From contig VBBS01000029.1 in the NCBI GenBank assembly GCA_005888745.1, positions 75,709-139,708 of the forward strand: 64,000 nt of DNA, given 5' to 3'. A program made the position numbers and the translations under genes. The number at the start of each line of letters is the position of its first letter. Position 1 is the stretch's first letter. Under the pieces are notes generated by a model. The model was not told where the DNA came from. It saw only the letters and a program-made list of their open reading frames with translations, and searched no databases. The DNA is from Candidatus Bathyarchaeota archaeon (GTDB taxonomy: Archaea > Thermoproteota > Bathyarchaeia > 40CM-2-53-6). Shown piece after piece: positions 8,635 to 18,347 of the stretch.

Positions 8635-8752
8635 ACAGGCCAAGCTTCTCGGAACTTCGCCGTTGACGATAGGATGGTGCAAGTGGGCCTGATAGGACCC
8701 AATTGAGTTTATCTCATTGACCCCTTGACCAGGCGAGTGGGGAAGAGACACC

Positions 8753-11700
8753 TTGACAGAGATCCGAGTTGGTTCGAGGAGGCCCTTCAGAATTGGTCTC
8801 CTAACTGGAGGTCTCGCCATCATCGCCGTTCTCGGAATACAGCTCATCTTACTCAGACAACTCTCCGTCTTCAACACAGGGCTCGGCCTCTGGGTCCTCG
8901 CCACAGAGTTCGTTTCCACTGCCGCCCTGCTCCTGGCCTTGGTGTTTGTCGGCTCATTTTTCTCCGCAAGAATTCAACGCCAGTCGGGCTCTCGGACCCC
9001 CTGGGTTGTCTACTGCGTTCTTCTCGGTCTCGCCTGCTTCGCAGCATTCACACTCGGCATGAACAACGGCCTGACCTTCGACGTGAAATACTCAACCTAT
9101 GCCACAAAAGCAGGAATTAACTTTCTCAACCTTCAGTACCTAAACGGGGCAGTCATCTGGACAACTCTCCTCCTAACAGCTCTATTCATGCTCAGCGACC
9201 CGAGAATCTCCTCAGTCAAGGGAAGCGATGGGAAGAGACATTTCTACATGCACAGCAAACTCCTCGGAATTCTTCGACTACTATCCAAGACCAACCTGGG
9301 AGCGATCTTACAAACTACCAGAAGAAGCTACTATGAGTCATCCAGCCCTAGACCATCCTTCGACTGGGACATTGGAGAGACCCTTGACCATGCAGTCCTA
9401 TCGAAGAGTGGCAAATTGCAGTGGAACGACAAGTTTCCCGTCTCCTATCCCCCATTCCTCGCCTGGACAACGATCAAGTTTCTCCTCGCCCTAGGAATCG
9501 CGGCAACCATCGCAATTGACGTTGCTCTAAGATTCGTCACCATACAGAATTATCTTGTCCAAACAAACAGCACCTGGTTGGCGCAGGTACAGAACTACTT
9601 CTCAATACTAGCAATGAGACTTTCTGGAACTTACCAGGTGTCGTCGACTTTCGGCATCGACAACGTCTTCACATTTGAAGTCTTCAAGTTCATCCTATCA
9701 CTAATCGGCCTAGCCTTTGCTGTTGTAGGAACCAGACTTGGAGTCGCGCTCCTTGCAAACGCTATGGTGGGACTTTCCAAGAGAGCGTTCGGGATGTCCC
9801 GGATCGCGCTCAGCAACGTATTCGTCATTGCCGCGCTACCAATTATCTTCGCAGTTTTGGGCAGCGGGGCCTGGGTCTATGACGTAGGCACATCCTTCAT
9901 TCTCTCCACCCTGTTCATCGTGATGATCGGAATAGCGTTCATGGCCGGGTATACACGAACCCAGAGAATCCTGCGCATTAAGATCACCCGCGTCAAGGGT
10001 CTCATAATACTCGCAATCGTCTTGGTCTCTACGATCACGCTTCCCGTGTACGGAACCTATCTCCGGGCCCAGTCTGGCCAATACATCAACTACCAATGGA
10101 ATCCAGCTTACGTCCCAACAATTCAGTACACCCGCTGGGCGTACGGAGTGGATTCGGTCACCAGCGCCGACAAAGCTCTCATAACAAGTTCGGGAACCCA
10201 GACCAATACGCTAGATCACATCCGAATATTCACAAACGAATCGGCCCGGCTGAACATGAAACCGCTAGTCGGGGTCAACTGGATGTCCATCGACAACGCT
10301 CCTGTAGACATCATCTTCATCAACGGCACCGAATACTGGGTGTCCGTCCTCCAGCTCGTACAGGCAGGCCTCCCGAACGACCCCGACGTCTGGCGTACTC
10401 AACATCTCCTGCTAACTCATTCGGAGAAAATTCTAGCGGTAAACGCTGCAACGACTGAGGCGGTGGACATAGCCAAAATCTGGAACCTAACTCAGTCTCC
10501 CCAGATCTACTACGGCGAGGGTGGATTATGGCGAACGGCTGACGAGGTCTACCTGAACATTCCAGGCTTCAACGAGACCCACCTATCCGCGTACACAGGA
10601 CCTCCTTCCTACAGTGGAGTACCGGACTATACGTACAAGGGTTTCTGGCTGTACTGGAAGTTCTTCTGGCAGGGAAGGTTCGACTTCGCCAACGGAGCTT
10701 ACGGTAATATCAAGGCGCTCGAGTACCGAGACGCAGACATCAGAATCTCTAACATTCTATTACCGAACATGCAGTTAGACCCGGACCCCTATCCTGTAGT
10801 AGACAAACAAGGGAACATCTATTTGTTGCACTGGGTTTGGATCAACTGGCAGAGTCCCAGCGACTTCGCGGACTACCCCGACCACACCGACACATCGATC
10901 CTTCGATTGTTCGCAGCAACGCTTACAGACATGAAAACCGGAGACGTCACCGGGTACCTGTACGAGAACGGGAAGACCGATTACGTCAGGTCGTTCTACA
11001 ATTCCATGTATCCTCAGTGGAAACAGCAAATGCCCTCTTGGCTTCTCCCCCAGCTGAGATATCCTGAAACATACTTCAACACTCAACAAGACGTGTACAA
11101 TTTCTACTTCCAAACAGACCCATTACAATGGCAGAGAAACGTCTTCCTGCAATCAGCAGAAACCACTCGGTTCATTATCACACCGATTAATGGAACTCTA
11201 ACGTGGGCCGCAGTTAGGCTGGTAGAAATTTACCACAGCCCATCTCAAAACCTGGCAGGCCTCTACGTTGCTCCAGCAGGAGCACGGACAGGACAAGTTT
11301 ACCTTATCAGGTTCCCGGAGGGTACTACCGTCATCGGACCCAATTCGGCCGTCTCAGCTGTGACAACCGACCCGCAGATCAAGACTCAGCTAACTCTCCA
11401 TCCAGATTGGACTCTTGGAAACATACTCTTGTATTCTGTAAACGGCCGTTTGATCTACGTCATTCCGTATTATGGAACGCAAGGCATCCTTACTGTACCA
11501 GAGATGGTGACGGTGGTTGACGGCTCCACGAAACAAGTTGGGCATTATTTTATTGTAAAGCCTACTGACTCCATCGAAGTAGGAGGCGCAACGACCAAGG
11601 CGGTCAATAGCATCGGTATATCGACCACCCAGATAACCATCAGCGGCAACCTGACCTCAAGAGACCAGTACGTGGATGGGGGAAACAGCCGTTGGATTCT

Positions 11701-11860
11701 CGGAATAAGCACGACCGCGGGACCCATTCATGTCCTAGCGAAACAAGAGATTTTGACAACAGCCGATAAAGTCACAATAACTACTTCGCCCCTTGGAAAA
11801 CCAATTACGCTCGTAGTGGACAACACCACGGACCCCTACACCGTTTTGAGCGTTCAATGA
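8753..11860 (+). CDS. UPF0182 family membrane protein
   Basis: A 1035-residue protein. The first ~440 residues hold about seven membrane segments; the remainder is a large outside domain rich in aromatic residues. The C-terminal region matches the UPF0182 family in order: LRYPETYFNTQQDVYNFYF, the segment QVYLIRFPEGTTVIGP, and QLTLHPDWTLGNILLY followed by LIYVIPYYG. Family length is usually 900-1000, so it is full size. The function of UPF0182 proteins is unknown. It starts with TTG at 8753 after an intergenic gap from the NrdD-like gene. No neighbour suggests a role. Confidence 0.85.
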   Translation: MTEIRVGSRRPFRIGLLTGGLAIIAVLGIQLILLRQLSVFNTGLGLWVLATEFVSTAALLLALVFVGSFFSARIQRQSGSRTPWVVYCVLLGLACFAAFTLGMNNGLTFDVKYSTYATKAGINFLNLQYLNGAVIWTTLLLTALFMLSDPRISSVKGSDGKRHFYMHSKLLGILRLLSKTNLGAILQTTRRSYYESSSPRPSFDWDIGETLDHAVLSKSGKLQWNDKFPVSYPPFLAWTTIKFLLALGIAATIAIDVALRFVTIQNYLVQTNSTWLAQVQNYFSILAMRLSGTYQVSSTFGIDNVFTFEVFKFILSLIGLAFAVVGTRLGVALLANAMVGLSKRAFGMSRIALSNVFVIAALPIIFAVLGSGAWVYDVGTSFILSTLFIVMIGIAFMAGYTRTQRILRIKITRVKGLIILAIVLVSTITLPVYGTYLRAQSGQYINYQWNPAYVPTIQYTRWAYGVDSVTSADKALITSSGTQTNTLDHIRIFTNESARLNMKPLVGVNWMSIDNAPVDIIFINGTEYWVSVLQLVQAGLPNDPDVWRTQHLLLTHSEKILAVNAATTEAVDIAKIWNLTQSPQIYYGEGGLWRTADEVYLNIPGFNETHLSAYTGPPSYSGVPDYTYKGFWLYWKFFWQGRFDFANGAYGNIKALEYRDADIRISNILLPNMQLDPDPYPVVDKQGNIYLLHWVWINWQSPSDFADYPDHTDTSILRLFAATLTDMKTGDVTGYLYENGKTDYVRSFYNSMYPQWKQQMPSWLLPQLRYPETYFNTQQDVYNFYFQTDPLQWQRNVFLQSAETTRFIITPINGTLTWAAVRLVEIYHSPSQNLAGLYVAPAGARTGQVYLIRFPEGTTVIGPNSAVSAVTTDPQIKTQLTLHPDWTLGNILLYSVNGRLIYVIPYYGTQGILTVPEMVTVVDGSTKQVGHYFIVKPTDSIEVGGATTKAVNSIGISTTQITISGNLTSRDQYVDGGNSRWILGISTTAGPIHVLAKQEILTTADKVTITTSPLGKPITLVVDNTTDPYTVLSVQ

Positions 11861-11888
11861 GGGGTTATGCAAAAAATCGTCGAATGCG

Positions 11889-12839
11889 CTAGACGGCTCC
11901 AAAGACCAAGCCTAGCAGTGCCATCCTCAGCACCACGCCGTTCCCGACCTGTGGGAAATATTTCGCGTGGCTCGTTGAGTCGACACTAGAGTCTATCTCA
12001 TCGACCCTTGGCAATGGGTGCATGACTATCGAGCTCTTCTTTGCTCGTGCGAGCTCATCTGATGTCAGCCGGTAGGACCCCTTGACCTTCTCGTACTCTG
12101 CTAGATCCCCGAACCGTTCCTTCTGGACCCTAGTCATGTAGATCACGTCCAACTCTTTCAGATACTGCTGCAACGAAGTGGTCTCTTCAACCTCTATTTT
12201 CTTCGAGACCTCTTCCAAGACCTCTCTCCTCATCTTTAGTATCTCTGGGGAGATGAGGACCAATTTCACCTTGTATTTCGCTAGCGCGTACGCGAGCGAG
12301 TGAACCGTCCTGCCGTATCGGAGATCCCCGATCAGTCCGATGCTTAGACCATCAATGGCCCCGAGTTCCTTCTTGATCGTGTACAAGTCGAGCAGCGCCT
12401 GGGTGGGATGCTCCTCCGCACCAGATCCGGCGTTAATCACTGGAACCTTCGAGAACTCGGCAGCCATTCTCGCCGCCCCCTCTAGGGGATGCCTGACCAC
12501 GAGCACGTCGGCATAGTTTTCGACAACTCGCACGGTATCTGCAAGGTTCTCTCCCTTCTCGACCGATGTCCCCTTCGTCTCTGCAAATCCGAGAGCGGTC
12601 CCGCCGAGCCTCGTCATCGCGGACTCGAAGCTTAGCTTCGTGCGTGTGCTCGGTTCGTAGAATAAGGTTGCCATTATCTTTCCATGAAGCATATCGGACC
12701 TGGTTTTCACAAGTGGCTCCATGACCTGGGCCATGTCCAGAATGTGATCGATCTCTGACCGGGAGAGGTCGCGGACGCTGACTATGTCTCTGCCAGCAAA
12801 GTTAGATGTGGGCGGCATTCCGATTCCTAGCCGAGTCAA
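11889..12839 (-). CDS. pyrB: aspartate carbamoyltransferase catalytic chain
   Basis: Joins carbamoyl phosphate to aspartate, the committed step of pyrimidine synthesis, in the cytoplasm. The carbamoyl-phosphate loop YEPSTRTKLSFE, the HPTQALLDLYT motif and the HPLPRVDEI motif are all present and intact, and the ~310-residue length is normal. The start is either ATG at 12839 or ATG at 12818 (MPPTSNFAGRD), the latter matching family N termini better. The regulatory chain gene pyrI is not adjacent but lies about 9 kb away at 21598. It diverges from the receiver-like gene at 12871. Confidence 0.96.
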   Translation of the reverse strand: MTRLGIGMPPTSNFAGRDIVSVRDLSRSEIDHILDMAQVMEPLVKTRSDMLHGKIMATLFYEPSTRTKLSFESAMTRLGGTALGFAETKGTSVEKGENLADTVRVVENYADVLVVRHPLEGAARMAAEFSKVPVINAGSGAEEHPTQALLDLYTIKKELGAIDGLSIGLIGDLRYGRTVHSLAYALAKYKVKLVLISPEILKMRREVLEEVSKKIEVEETTSLQQYLKELDVIYMTRVQKERFGDLAEYEKVKGSYRLTSDELARAKKSSIVMHPLPRVDEIDSSVDSTSHAKYFPQVGNGVVLRMALLGLVFGAV

Positions 12840-12870
12840 GGAGTCCTATAACTATCTTCAGAGTGAACCA

Positions 12871-13239
12871 ATGATGGCTGTACAAGTTCTCACGATAACT
12901 TCAGACCTGTTCCTCCAGTCAAGAATCATAGAGCTTGCAAAGTCATTGGGCGCAATTGCCAAGACGGTTACAAGTGAGGAAGCTCTGATCAGAGAGGCGA
13001 ACTCATCGCGTCCGAACTTGGTCATACTCGACCTAGCCGCATCGGACTATGATCCGTTCTCATGTGCCAAACGGCTGAAAACTATGACACCTAAACCTAA
13101 GATCTTGGCCGTATTCCCTCATATCAGAACGGATCTCAAGCTGAAAGCTGAGACTGAAAAGGTCGATTACATTATCCCCAATTCCAGTTTCCTCAAGACT
13201 CTGAAAAGCATCCTGGAGAAAGAGGCCCGCGCCAAGTGA
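12871..13239 (+). CDS. receiver-like (CheY-fold) protein
   Basis: A 122-residue single-domain protein that reads like a response-regulator receiver: LTITSDLFLQSRIIELA at the start, LVILDLAASDYDPF holding the probable phospho-acceptor Asp at the end of strand three, and KILAVFPHI as strand four. The first acidic pair after strand one is replaced by SD, so phosphorylation may be weak. The frame is open to 12784, but that would overlap the pyrB start; ATG at 12871 or 12874 is better. It is followed with a four-base overlap by the next gene, so they form an operon. Confidence 0.65.
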   Translation: MMAVQVLTITSDLFLQSRIIELAKSLGAIAKTVTSEEALIREANSSRPNLVILDLAASDYDPFSCAKRLKTMTPKPKILAVFPHIRTDLKLKAETEKVDYIIPNSSFLKTLKSILEKEARAK

Positions 13240-13709
13240 GCTGGATCGTCAAAGACCTCTGGGACACGCTAGGCAAACGTCGCCGAGAATTCGAGAGTCT
13301 CTGGCAAGATCGTACTCTGCGAGCCTTTGAAACCATCAACTGGATTGCCAACGAAGTCGGCGAACGCTGGGGAGTTCTAATACAGATCAACTTTCCACCT
13401 GGCCAGGAGAGACCGGACGTCGCCCGCCTTGGGCACAGAAACCTGAGCATCCTAGTAGACAAGAATAGGAAGAAGTTCGAATCGGTAACCGAGGATGAGG
13501 TGAAGCAGGCGGCTCAGCGGATGAACCCACTCTCGTTTGATCCGGCTCGCTTTGGTCATGAAGGATTCAGAGCAAAAATAGCATCTGGGCGGATAGACTG
13601 TTTGCCAAGCGGGGTCCATCTATGGTGCGACATAACACCCGAGGTCTTGGATTTCCTCGATTGGATCTTCGAAAACGGTTACGGACTGAACCCTGAGTCT
13701 AGTGCCTAG
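13236..13709 (+). CDS. hypothetical protein
   Basis: A 157-residue soluble protein starting with GTG that overlaps the stop of the receiver-like gene. The composition is globular, with a WIxxxVGERWGVLI-like helix-strand and tryptophans near the C terminus (HLWCDITPEVLDFLDWIF). No family is recognised. Coupling to the receiver-like gene suggests a joint function. Its 3' end overlaps by four bases the convergent gene at 13706. Confidence 0.6.
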   Translation: MSWIVKDLWDTLGKRRREFESLWQDRTLRAFETINWIANEVGERWGVLIQINFPPGQERPDVARLGHRNLSILVDKNRKKFESVTEDEVKQAAQRMNPLSFDPARFGHEGFRAKIASGRIDCLPSGVHLWCDITPEVLDFLDWIFENGYGLNPESSA

Positions 13710-14044
13710 GAAACCGACATTAGCTTCTTGCCCAGTCTTCTCTCAATATCCATCTTGGCCCGCTTCAGCTGTCTAGCACGCTTGAGCAACTCGATCAAAT
13801 AGTCCAAGTCAACTATTGGACGCAAAGCTGGATATTCCCATGGAGTCTTGTTGATCTCGTCAGGATAGATCATGTACCCGTTAGGATAGTGAGTCAGCAG
13901 TATCCCCGTCGGATCTGTCTCTAGGACCTTGGAGAACTCTCGTAGGGTGTAGCCTGCCTTCTTGAGCTGTTCCAGCGCTCTGTCGAGCTCATCGCTGGCC
14001 CTCTCCAGCTCGGCAAACATCTCTCCCCTATCGCCATCTCCCAT
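13706..14044 (-). CDS. hypothetical protein with N-terminal coiled coil
   Basis: A 112-residue protein. Residues about 8-45 are a helix with heptad-like acidic and leucine positions (ELERASDELDRALEQLKKAG), followed by a globular part with THYPNGYMIYPDE and a basic C-terminal helix. No family is recognised. ATG at 14044. It is convergent with the preceding gene, overlapping it by four bases. Confidence 0.55.
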   Translation of the reverse strand: MGDGDRGEMFAELERASDELDRALEQLKKAGYTLREFSKVLETDPTGILLTHYPNGYMIYPDEINKTPWEYPALRPIVDLDYLIELLKRARQLKRAKMDIERRLGKKLMSVS

Positions 14045-14183
14045 AGAATATCTGCCCCGACCCTGTTCGCGAGAAACGAGGGCTCACGGCGGGCATAAGC
14101 GTTCCTTAACCCAGACGCCCTCTCCCCCGAAACAAAGAGCTCTCTCACGATGGGGGCGAAGGGCCAAGGGCCCAGCGCCACGA

Positions 14184-16163
14184 TCAGTTGTTCGACTCTG
14201 ACTTTGCCTCGGATCGTCTTCGAGTGAGAACAAGTTTCCATACAATAAGGACCCCTCCAACGATCGCTGCCAGGGCCGGTCCTACGTACCCTGCGAGGAA
14301 GTAACCTAGAGGCGACGCGTTATGGCTTATCCATTGCTGCATGAAATAGTTCGACTGGTATTCGTTGGAGATAGCAACAAGGAGACTTACTGTGATCGCG
14401 AATTGAGTGATGATGATAGTGGTTACGGCTCGCGATGCTCCTCGACGACTAGCTCTCGCGACGATGACGGCTTTCCCGGTCTGGGATAACTTTGGGTTCG
14501 GGATTAGTAGAGAGCTGATGGCTCCAAGCGAGACGAAGATGCCGGCCGTAAAAGCTGCCCAGCGTGCTCCCTGCGTAATTGCATCGTACAGGATTGATAG
14601 AACGGCGGGTACGTTCTTGCCAAAGAGGGCGAGAAAGGATGGGTCGATCCCTCCAGAAAGTCCCGAGTTTAGGGCGGCTGTCAACGCGGCCCTTTGCTGC
14701 ACGCTGAAACCAGCAGTACTAGTTGCGAGGTCGGCCAGTCCCACCGTGGAAATTTGGGCCACCAGAACTGCGCCAATTACAGCGATTCCGAAGGCTGAAC
14801 CAATCTGCCTGACGGTATTGTTGGCTCCTGATCCTACTCCGGCCTTCTGCCAAGGTATACTCTGCAAGACGGTACTCGTAAGCTGACTAATCGCCAGACC
14901 AACCCCCGCGCCATAGATGACGAGGATCGGATACATGTAGTAGACAGGATTCGCAACGCTGATGATCTGAGACAGGCTGAAGAGCGCAATGGCCTCAAGA
15001 GCCATGCCAGTGGTGACAACCCACTTGGGTCCAAACCTAGTCGCCAGAATACCGGCTACCGGCGCAAAGATGAACACTGAGATCGCCATGGGCAGGAAGG
15101 TGAGACCAGCATTGAATGCCGATAGCCCCTTGACAGTTTGAAGAAATATTGAGATGATGAATACTGCTCCGAACTCGCCCATAGCAACAATCGTGACAGT
15201 GAATAGGCCGTACCTGAAACCCTTGAATTTGAGGAGACTGAAATCAAAGAGGGGAACCTTCCCCATCCTCAGCCGGTGGACCTCGTAGAAAGCAAACATG
15301 GAAAGTAAAACAAGCCCCGTTATGATCGAAACTAGAGGAAGTGATACCGGGTTTGAGACCGACCACGAGAACCCTCCCGCTGCGAATTCACTGTTCGGAA
15401 CAATCCAACCATAGGTCTGAGCTTCAATAAAGCCGAACAAGAGACTGGACAGACCAAGAGTGATGAAGATCAGTCCGAGGTAGTCTGTGGTGTATTTTGG
15501 ATCCTTGAATCGAGTTTCCTTAATCGCGAATGCGGCCCCGACGAGAGCTGTGATCCCTATCGGGATGTTGATGAAGAATGCCCATCTCCAAGTAAAATTC
15601 GGATCACTTGTGAAGTATCCTCCTAAGACTGGACCCAGAACTGCTGCGGCGCCTGCGGTTGCGCCCCATATTCCGAAGGCGACGCCTCGCGCTTTGCCGG
15701 TGAAAGTAGTCGTCAGGATTGATAGGGTGGCGGGGGATGCCATTGCGGCACCGAATCCTTGGAGCACTCGGCCCACAAGGATCTGGGTCAGATCTTGAGA
15801 GAATCCATCAATGATCGAACCGACAATGAATAGAGAGATTCCGGCGACGAAGATCCGTCTTCTGCCGAACTCATCACTTAGCTTTCCCCAAGTGAGAAGG
15901 AACGAACCGAAGACCAACGCATAGAGAGAGGTGATCCATTCTAGATCCTTCAGATTGATCTTGAAGTCTACCGAGATTTGATACTGAGCGACGATCACTA
16001 TTGTCGCATCAATTACGATGATTGCGAGGGAGAGGCTCAACACGAGCAAGATGAGGAGCTGCTTGGGCTCGACCTTGACCGACCCTCCAGCCGGCGTTGT
16101 ACCGGCTGGACTTGCTCCCTCCCATGTACGGCCGGATGGTTTATCCTGGCTCTCTCCTGACAT
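14184..16163 (-). CDS. DHA2-type MFS multidrug exporter
   Basis: A proton-driven drug exporter of the 14-helix DHA2 (EmrB/QacA-like) group. The 659-residue protein has a hydrophilic N-terminal tail of about 35 residues, then many hydrophobic helices. Diagnostic stretches are WITSLYALVFGSFLLTWGKLSDEFGRRR in pieces: the loop motif GKLSDEFGRRR, the RVLQGFGAAM motif, and the antiporter motif GPVLGGYF. The real start is ATG at 16163 (MSGESQDKPSG); the frame extends upstream without support. A C-terminal soluble linker and an extra membrane hairpin (about residues 590-640) follow the core, which is longer than usual. It is divergent from the broken PPK2 gene. Confidence 0.88.
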   Translation of the reverse strand: MSGESQDKPSGRTWEGASPAGTTPAGGSVKVEPKQLLILLVLSLSLAIIVIDATIVIVAQYQISVDFKINLKDLEWITSLYALVFGSFLLTWGKLSDEFGRRRIFVAGISLFIVGSIIDGFSQDLTQILVGRVLQGFGAAMASPATLSILTTTFTGKARGVAFGIWGATAGAAAVLGPVLGGYFTSDPNFTWRWAFFINIPIGITALVGAAFAIKETRFKDPKYTTDYLGLIFITLGLSSLLFGFIEAQTYGWIVPNSEFAAGGFSWSVSNPVSLPLVSIITGLVLLSMFAFYEVHRLRMGKVPLFDFSLLKFKGFRYGLFTVTIVAMGEFGAVFIISIFLQTVKGLSAFNAGLTFLPMAISVFIFAPVAGILATRFGPKWVVTTGMALEAIALFSLSQIISVANPVYYMYPILVIYGAGVGLAISQLTSTVLQSIPWQKAGVGSGANNTVRQIGSAFGIAVIGAVLVAQISTVGLADLATSTAGFSVQQRAALTAALNSGLSGGIDPSFLALFGKNVPAVLSILYDAITQGARWAAFTAGIFVSLGAISSLLIPNPKLSQTGKAVIVARASRRGASRAVTTIIITQFAITVSLLVAISNEYQSNYFMQQWISHNASPLGYFLAGYVGPALAAIVGGVLIVWKLVLTRRRSEAKSESNN

Positions 16164-16736
16164 TTGAAACGGCCCACATTTGTTCGGGGTAATCAAACAT
16201 TCCCGTCGGGGAAGCCGGGCGGACCTACGAGGTGTGAAACATCTAAGAACTCGCTGGAAAGGCAGCATCTCAGATTGCCAAAGGATCTTCACACACACCG
16301 CTATAGAATCCCTCCAGGACATGAAGTTCGTCTGAAATATGTTGACCCAAACGATACTTCCGGTTTCGCGGGAAAAGATGATGATGAACTGAAAGAGTCA
16401 AAGAAACTCAACGAGAAGCTTGGGCAGCTTCAAGAGATGCTTTACGCAGAGCACGAACAGAAAGTCCTAGTTGTTCTACAAGCTGTTCTACAAGCGATGG
16501 ATACTGGCGGTAAAGACGGAGTCATAAACCGGGTTTTTCAGGGACTCAATCCCCAGGGAGTCGGCGTCGCACACTTCAAAGAACCAACTCCTAGGGAACT
16601 AGATCCTGGTTTCCTGTGGCGAGAACACAAACAAGTGCCCGGAAAGGGAGAACTAACGATTTTCAATCGAAGTCATTACGAAGGCGTCCTAATCGAGAGA
16701 GTTCACAACCTTGTTCCTGTACGCCTGGGACCGTGA
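16164..16736 (+). pseudogene. truncated polyphosphate kinase 2 (PPK2)
   Basis: PPK2 enzymes transfer phosphate between polyphosphate and nucleotides. The first half matches clearly: YRIPPGHEVRLKYVDPNDT, LQAMDTGGKDG (the Walker A-like loop), NPQGVGVAHFKEPT, DPGFLWREHK and IFNRSHYEGVLIERVH. It stops right after LVPVRLGP, where the family continues for ~110 more residues with the lid and Walker B regions. None of that continuation appears in any frame downstream. A 12-base tandem repeat (GTTCTACAAGCT/GTTCTACAAGCG) just before the Walker A loop inserts four residues. No good start codon precedes the conserved region. I judge it a decaying gene. Confidence 0.8.
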
Positions 16737-17052
16737 CGAAACAGTGACCCCGCCATTCGTGTTCGAGACTGTCATCGAGGAAGGGTCGTTGCCGCTCTGG
16801 GAAACCGAGGATTGATAGGGAGTAAAGTTCTTCCTGGTAAGTGAGACGGATGGGCCGAGGAACATGAGCTCGAAGCTGAGGCTAAGCCGCCTTCCTTAAG
16901 CCTCTTTCCGGGCAGTACGACCGTCAGCGCAAATCGTTCTCTTCTTCGTAACTATTTTTCGAACATTCCTTTTCATAGTGACCCCCCGGGGGCGGTCGAT
17001 TTTCCTACGCCCACCCTTCACGAAACACTCTAGATTTGAGTCAACCTGGAAC
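16737..17052. other. intergenic region without a recognised gene
   Basis: This 316-base stretch follows the truncated PPK2 and precedes hflX. I looked for the missing C-terminal half of PPK2 in all three forward frames and did not find it. A G+C-rich run at about 16981-16993 lies near the hflX start. No RNA gene is visible. Confidence 0.5.
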
Positions 17053-18288
17053 ATGGGTGAAAGACAACGCGTCCGGGGAAACCTGCACGGGGCACGGGGC
17101 CTTCAAATAAGCGCCAGCTATGATTCTAGCGGTAAGTCTTCTCGAATGCGGACCCTCGTAGCAGAATGCAAGATTCCCACAGCTCCCTCCCGGTACGAGG
17201 AGGTTGAGACCATGGCCGAGAGCATAGGTTACGAGGTAATCGATACCATCGTCCAGCACCGGAAAAGTCTTCACCACACCTACTGCGTTGGACCCGGAAA
17301 ACTGGAAGAGATCAAAATGCTCGTCGTCGAGAACGATATCGAAGCAGTTGTCTTCGCCAACACTCTCCCAAGCGCGCAAGTTTTCAAGATCCAGCGGGTC
17401 CTCGGCGGAACAGACATCAAAGTAATCGACCGCAATCTCCTCATCCTCGAGGTCTTCGATAAGCGCGCCATGACAAAAGAGGCAAAACTACAGATCGCCC
17501 TGGCAAAGCTCCGGTACACCTTCTCCTGGGGCAGAGAATTCCTAAGACTCGAAGGCATTCTAGGGGGACAGGTCGGGTGGAGCGGGCCCGGAGACTATCC
17601 CTACCACGACTATGAGAGGACGGCCAAAAAGCGGATCGCGAACATGGAGAAGGAACTGAGAGACGTCTACTCAAAAAAGAGCCTGCTCAGAGACCACCGG
17701 CGAGAACGAGGCTTCCCAATAGTAGCGTTAGCCGGCTACACGCAGAGTGGAAAAACCACGTTCTTCAACCGAATGTCCGCCGAACACAAAGACACTGGCC
17801 TAGGACCCTTTACCACCCTGTCCACGTTCGCAAGAAGAATTGACCAGAACAACGGTGGTGACAATTTCAGTTTCATACTCATCGACTCGATCGGCTTCAT
17901 CGAAGATATGCACCCGACAATCCTTAAAGCATTCAACACGACCCTCGGCGAGATATCGAATGCAGACCTAATCCTCCTATTCGTCGACGTCAGCGAGGAC
18001 CTTGAATCGGTCTTCAGAAAACTGACGGCCTCAAAGGAGATTCTCGAGAAGATAGCTGCCAAGGTTCCCTTGGTCATCTGCGCGAACAAAACAGACCTCT
18101 GCAATGACAGCCGGCTTAAAGAGGGAAAGAAACTGATTTCCCGGACATTCGAGGGGGTTACACTCGTCGAGGTAAGCGCTTTGAAGGGGAACAATACTGA
18201 GGAGGTTGTAAGGCAGGCCTACAATCACCTCAATGGATCTGTCTCTCTTGCTCCTAGCAGCTCTCTAGAGTTGCACTCCTCTCCATAG
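17053..18288 (+). CDS. hflX: HflX-type ribosome-associated GTPase
   Basis: A GTPase that binds the large ribosomal subunit and, in bacteria, splits stalled ribosomes. The N-terminal HflX domain is seen in YCVGPGKLEEIKMLV and LLILEVFDKRAMTKEAKLQI. The G domain has G1 GYTQSGKTT, G3 DSIGF and G4 ANKTD. The canonical G1 is GYTNAGKST, so this one is slightly divergent, and the usual GPGETQLE linker is replaced by SGPGDYPYHDYERT. I chose ATG at 17053; the frame opens at 16978, and ATG at 17149 is another option. Length (411 residues) is normal. Next gene follows after 59 bases. Confidence 0.93.
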   Translation: MGERQRVRGNLHGARGLQISASYDSSGKSSRMRTLVAECKIPTAPSRYEEVETMAESIGYEVIDTIVQHRKSLHHTYCVGPGKLEEIKMLVVENDIEAVVFANTLPSAQVFKIQRVLGGTDIKVIDRNLLILEVFDKRAMTKEAKLQIALAKLRYTFSWGREFLRLEGILGGQVGWSGPGDYPYHDYERTAKKRIANMEKELRDVYSKKSLLRDHRRERGFPIVALAGYTQSGKTTFFNRMSAEHKDTGLGPFTTLSTFARRIDQNNGGDNFSFILIDSIGFIEDMHPTILKAFNTTLGEISNADLILLFVDVSEDLESVFRKLTASKEILEKIAAKVPLVICANKTDLCNDSRLKEGKKLISRTFEGVTLVEVSALKGNNTEEVVRQAYNHLNGSVSLAPSSSLELHSSP

Positions 18289-18347
18289 TAGATCTCGGGA
18301 AATCCTAAAATTCTTCATTGCTATTAGTTGGAGATGGGATGTTCTAA

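Noticed and set aside
14407-14886. 159-codon frame on the plus strand
   Set aside because: Antisense to the DHA2 exporter; a typical shadow.
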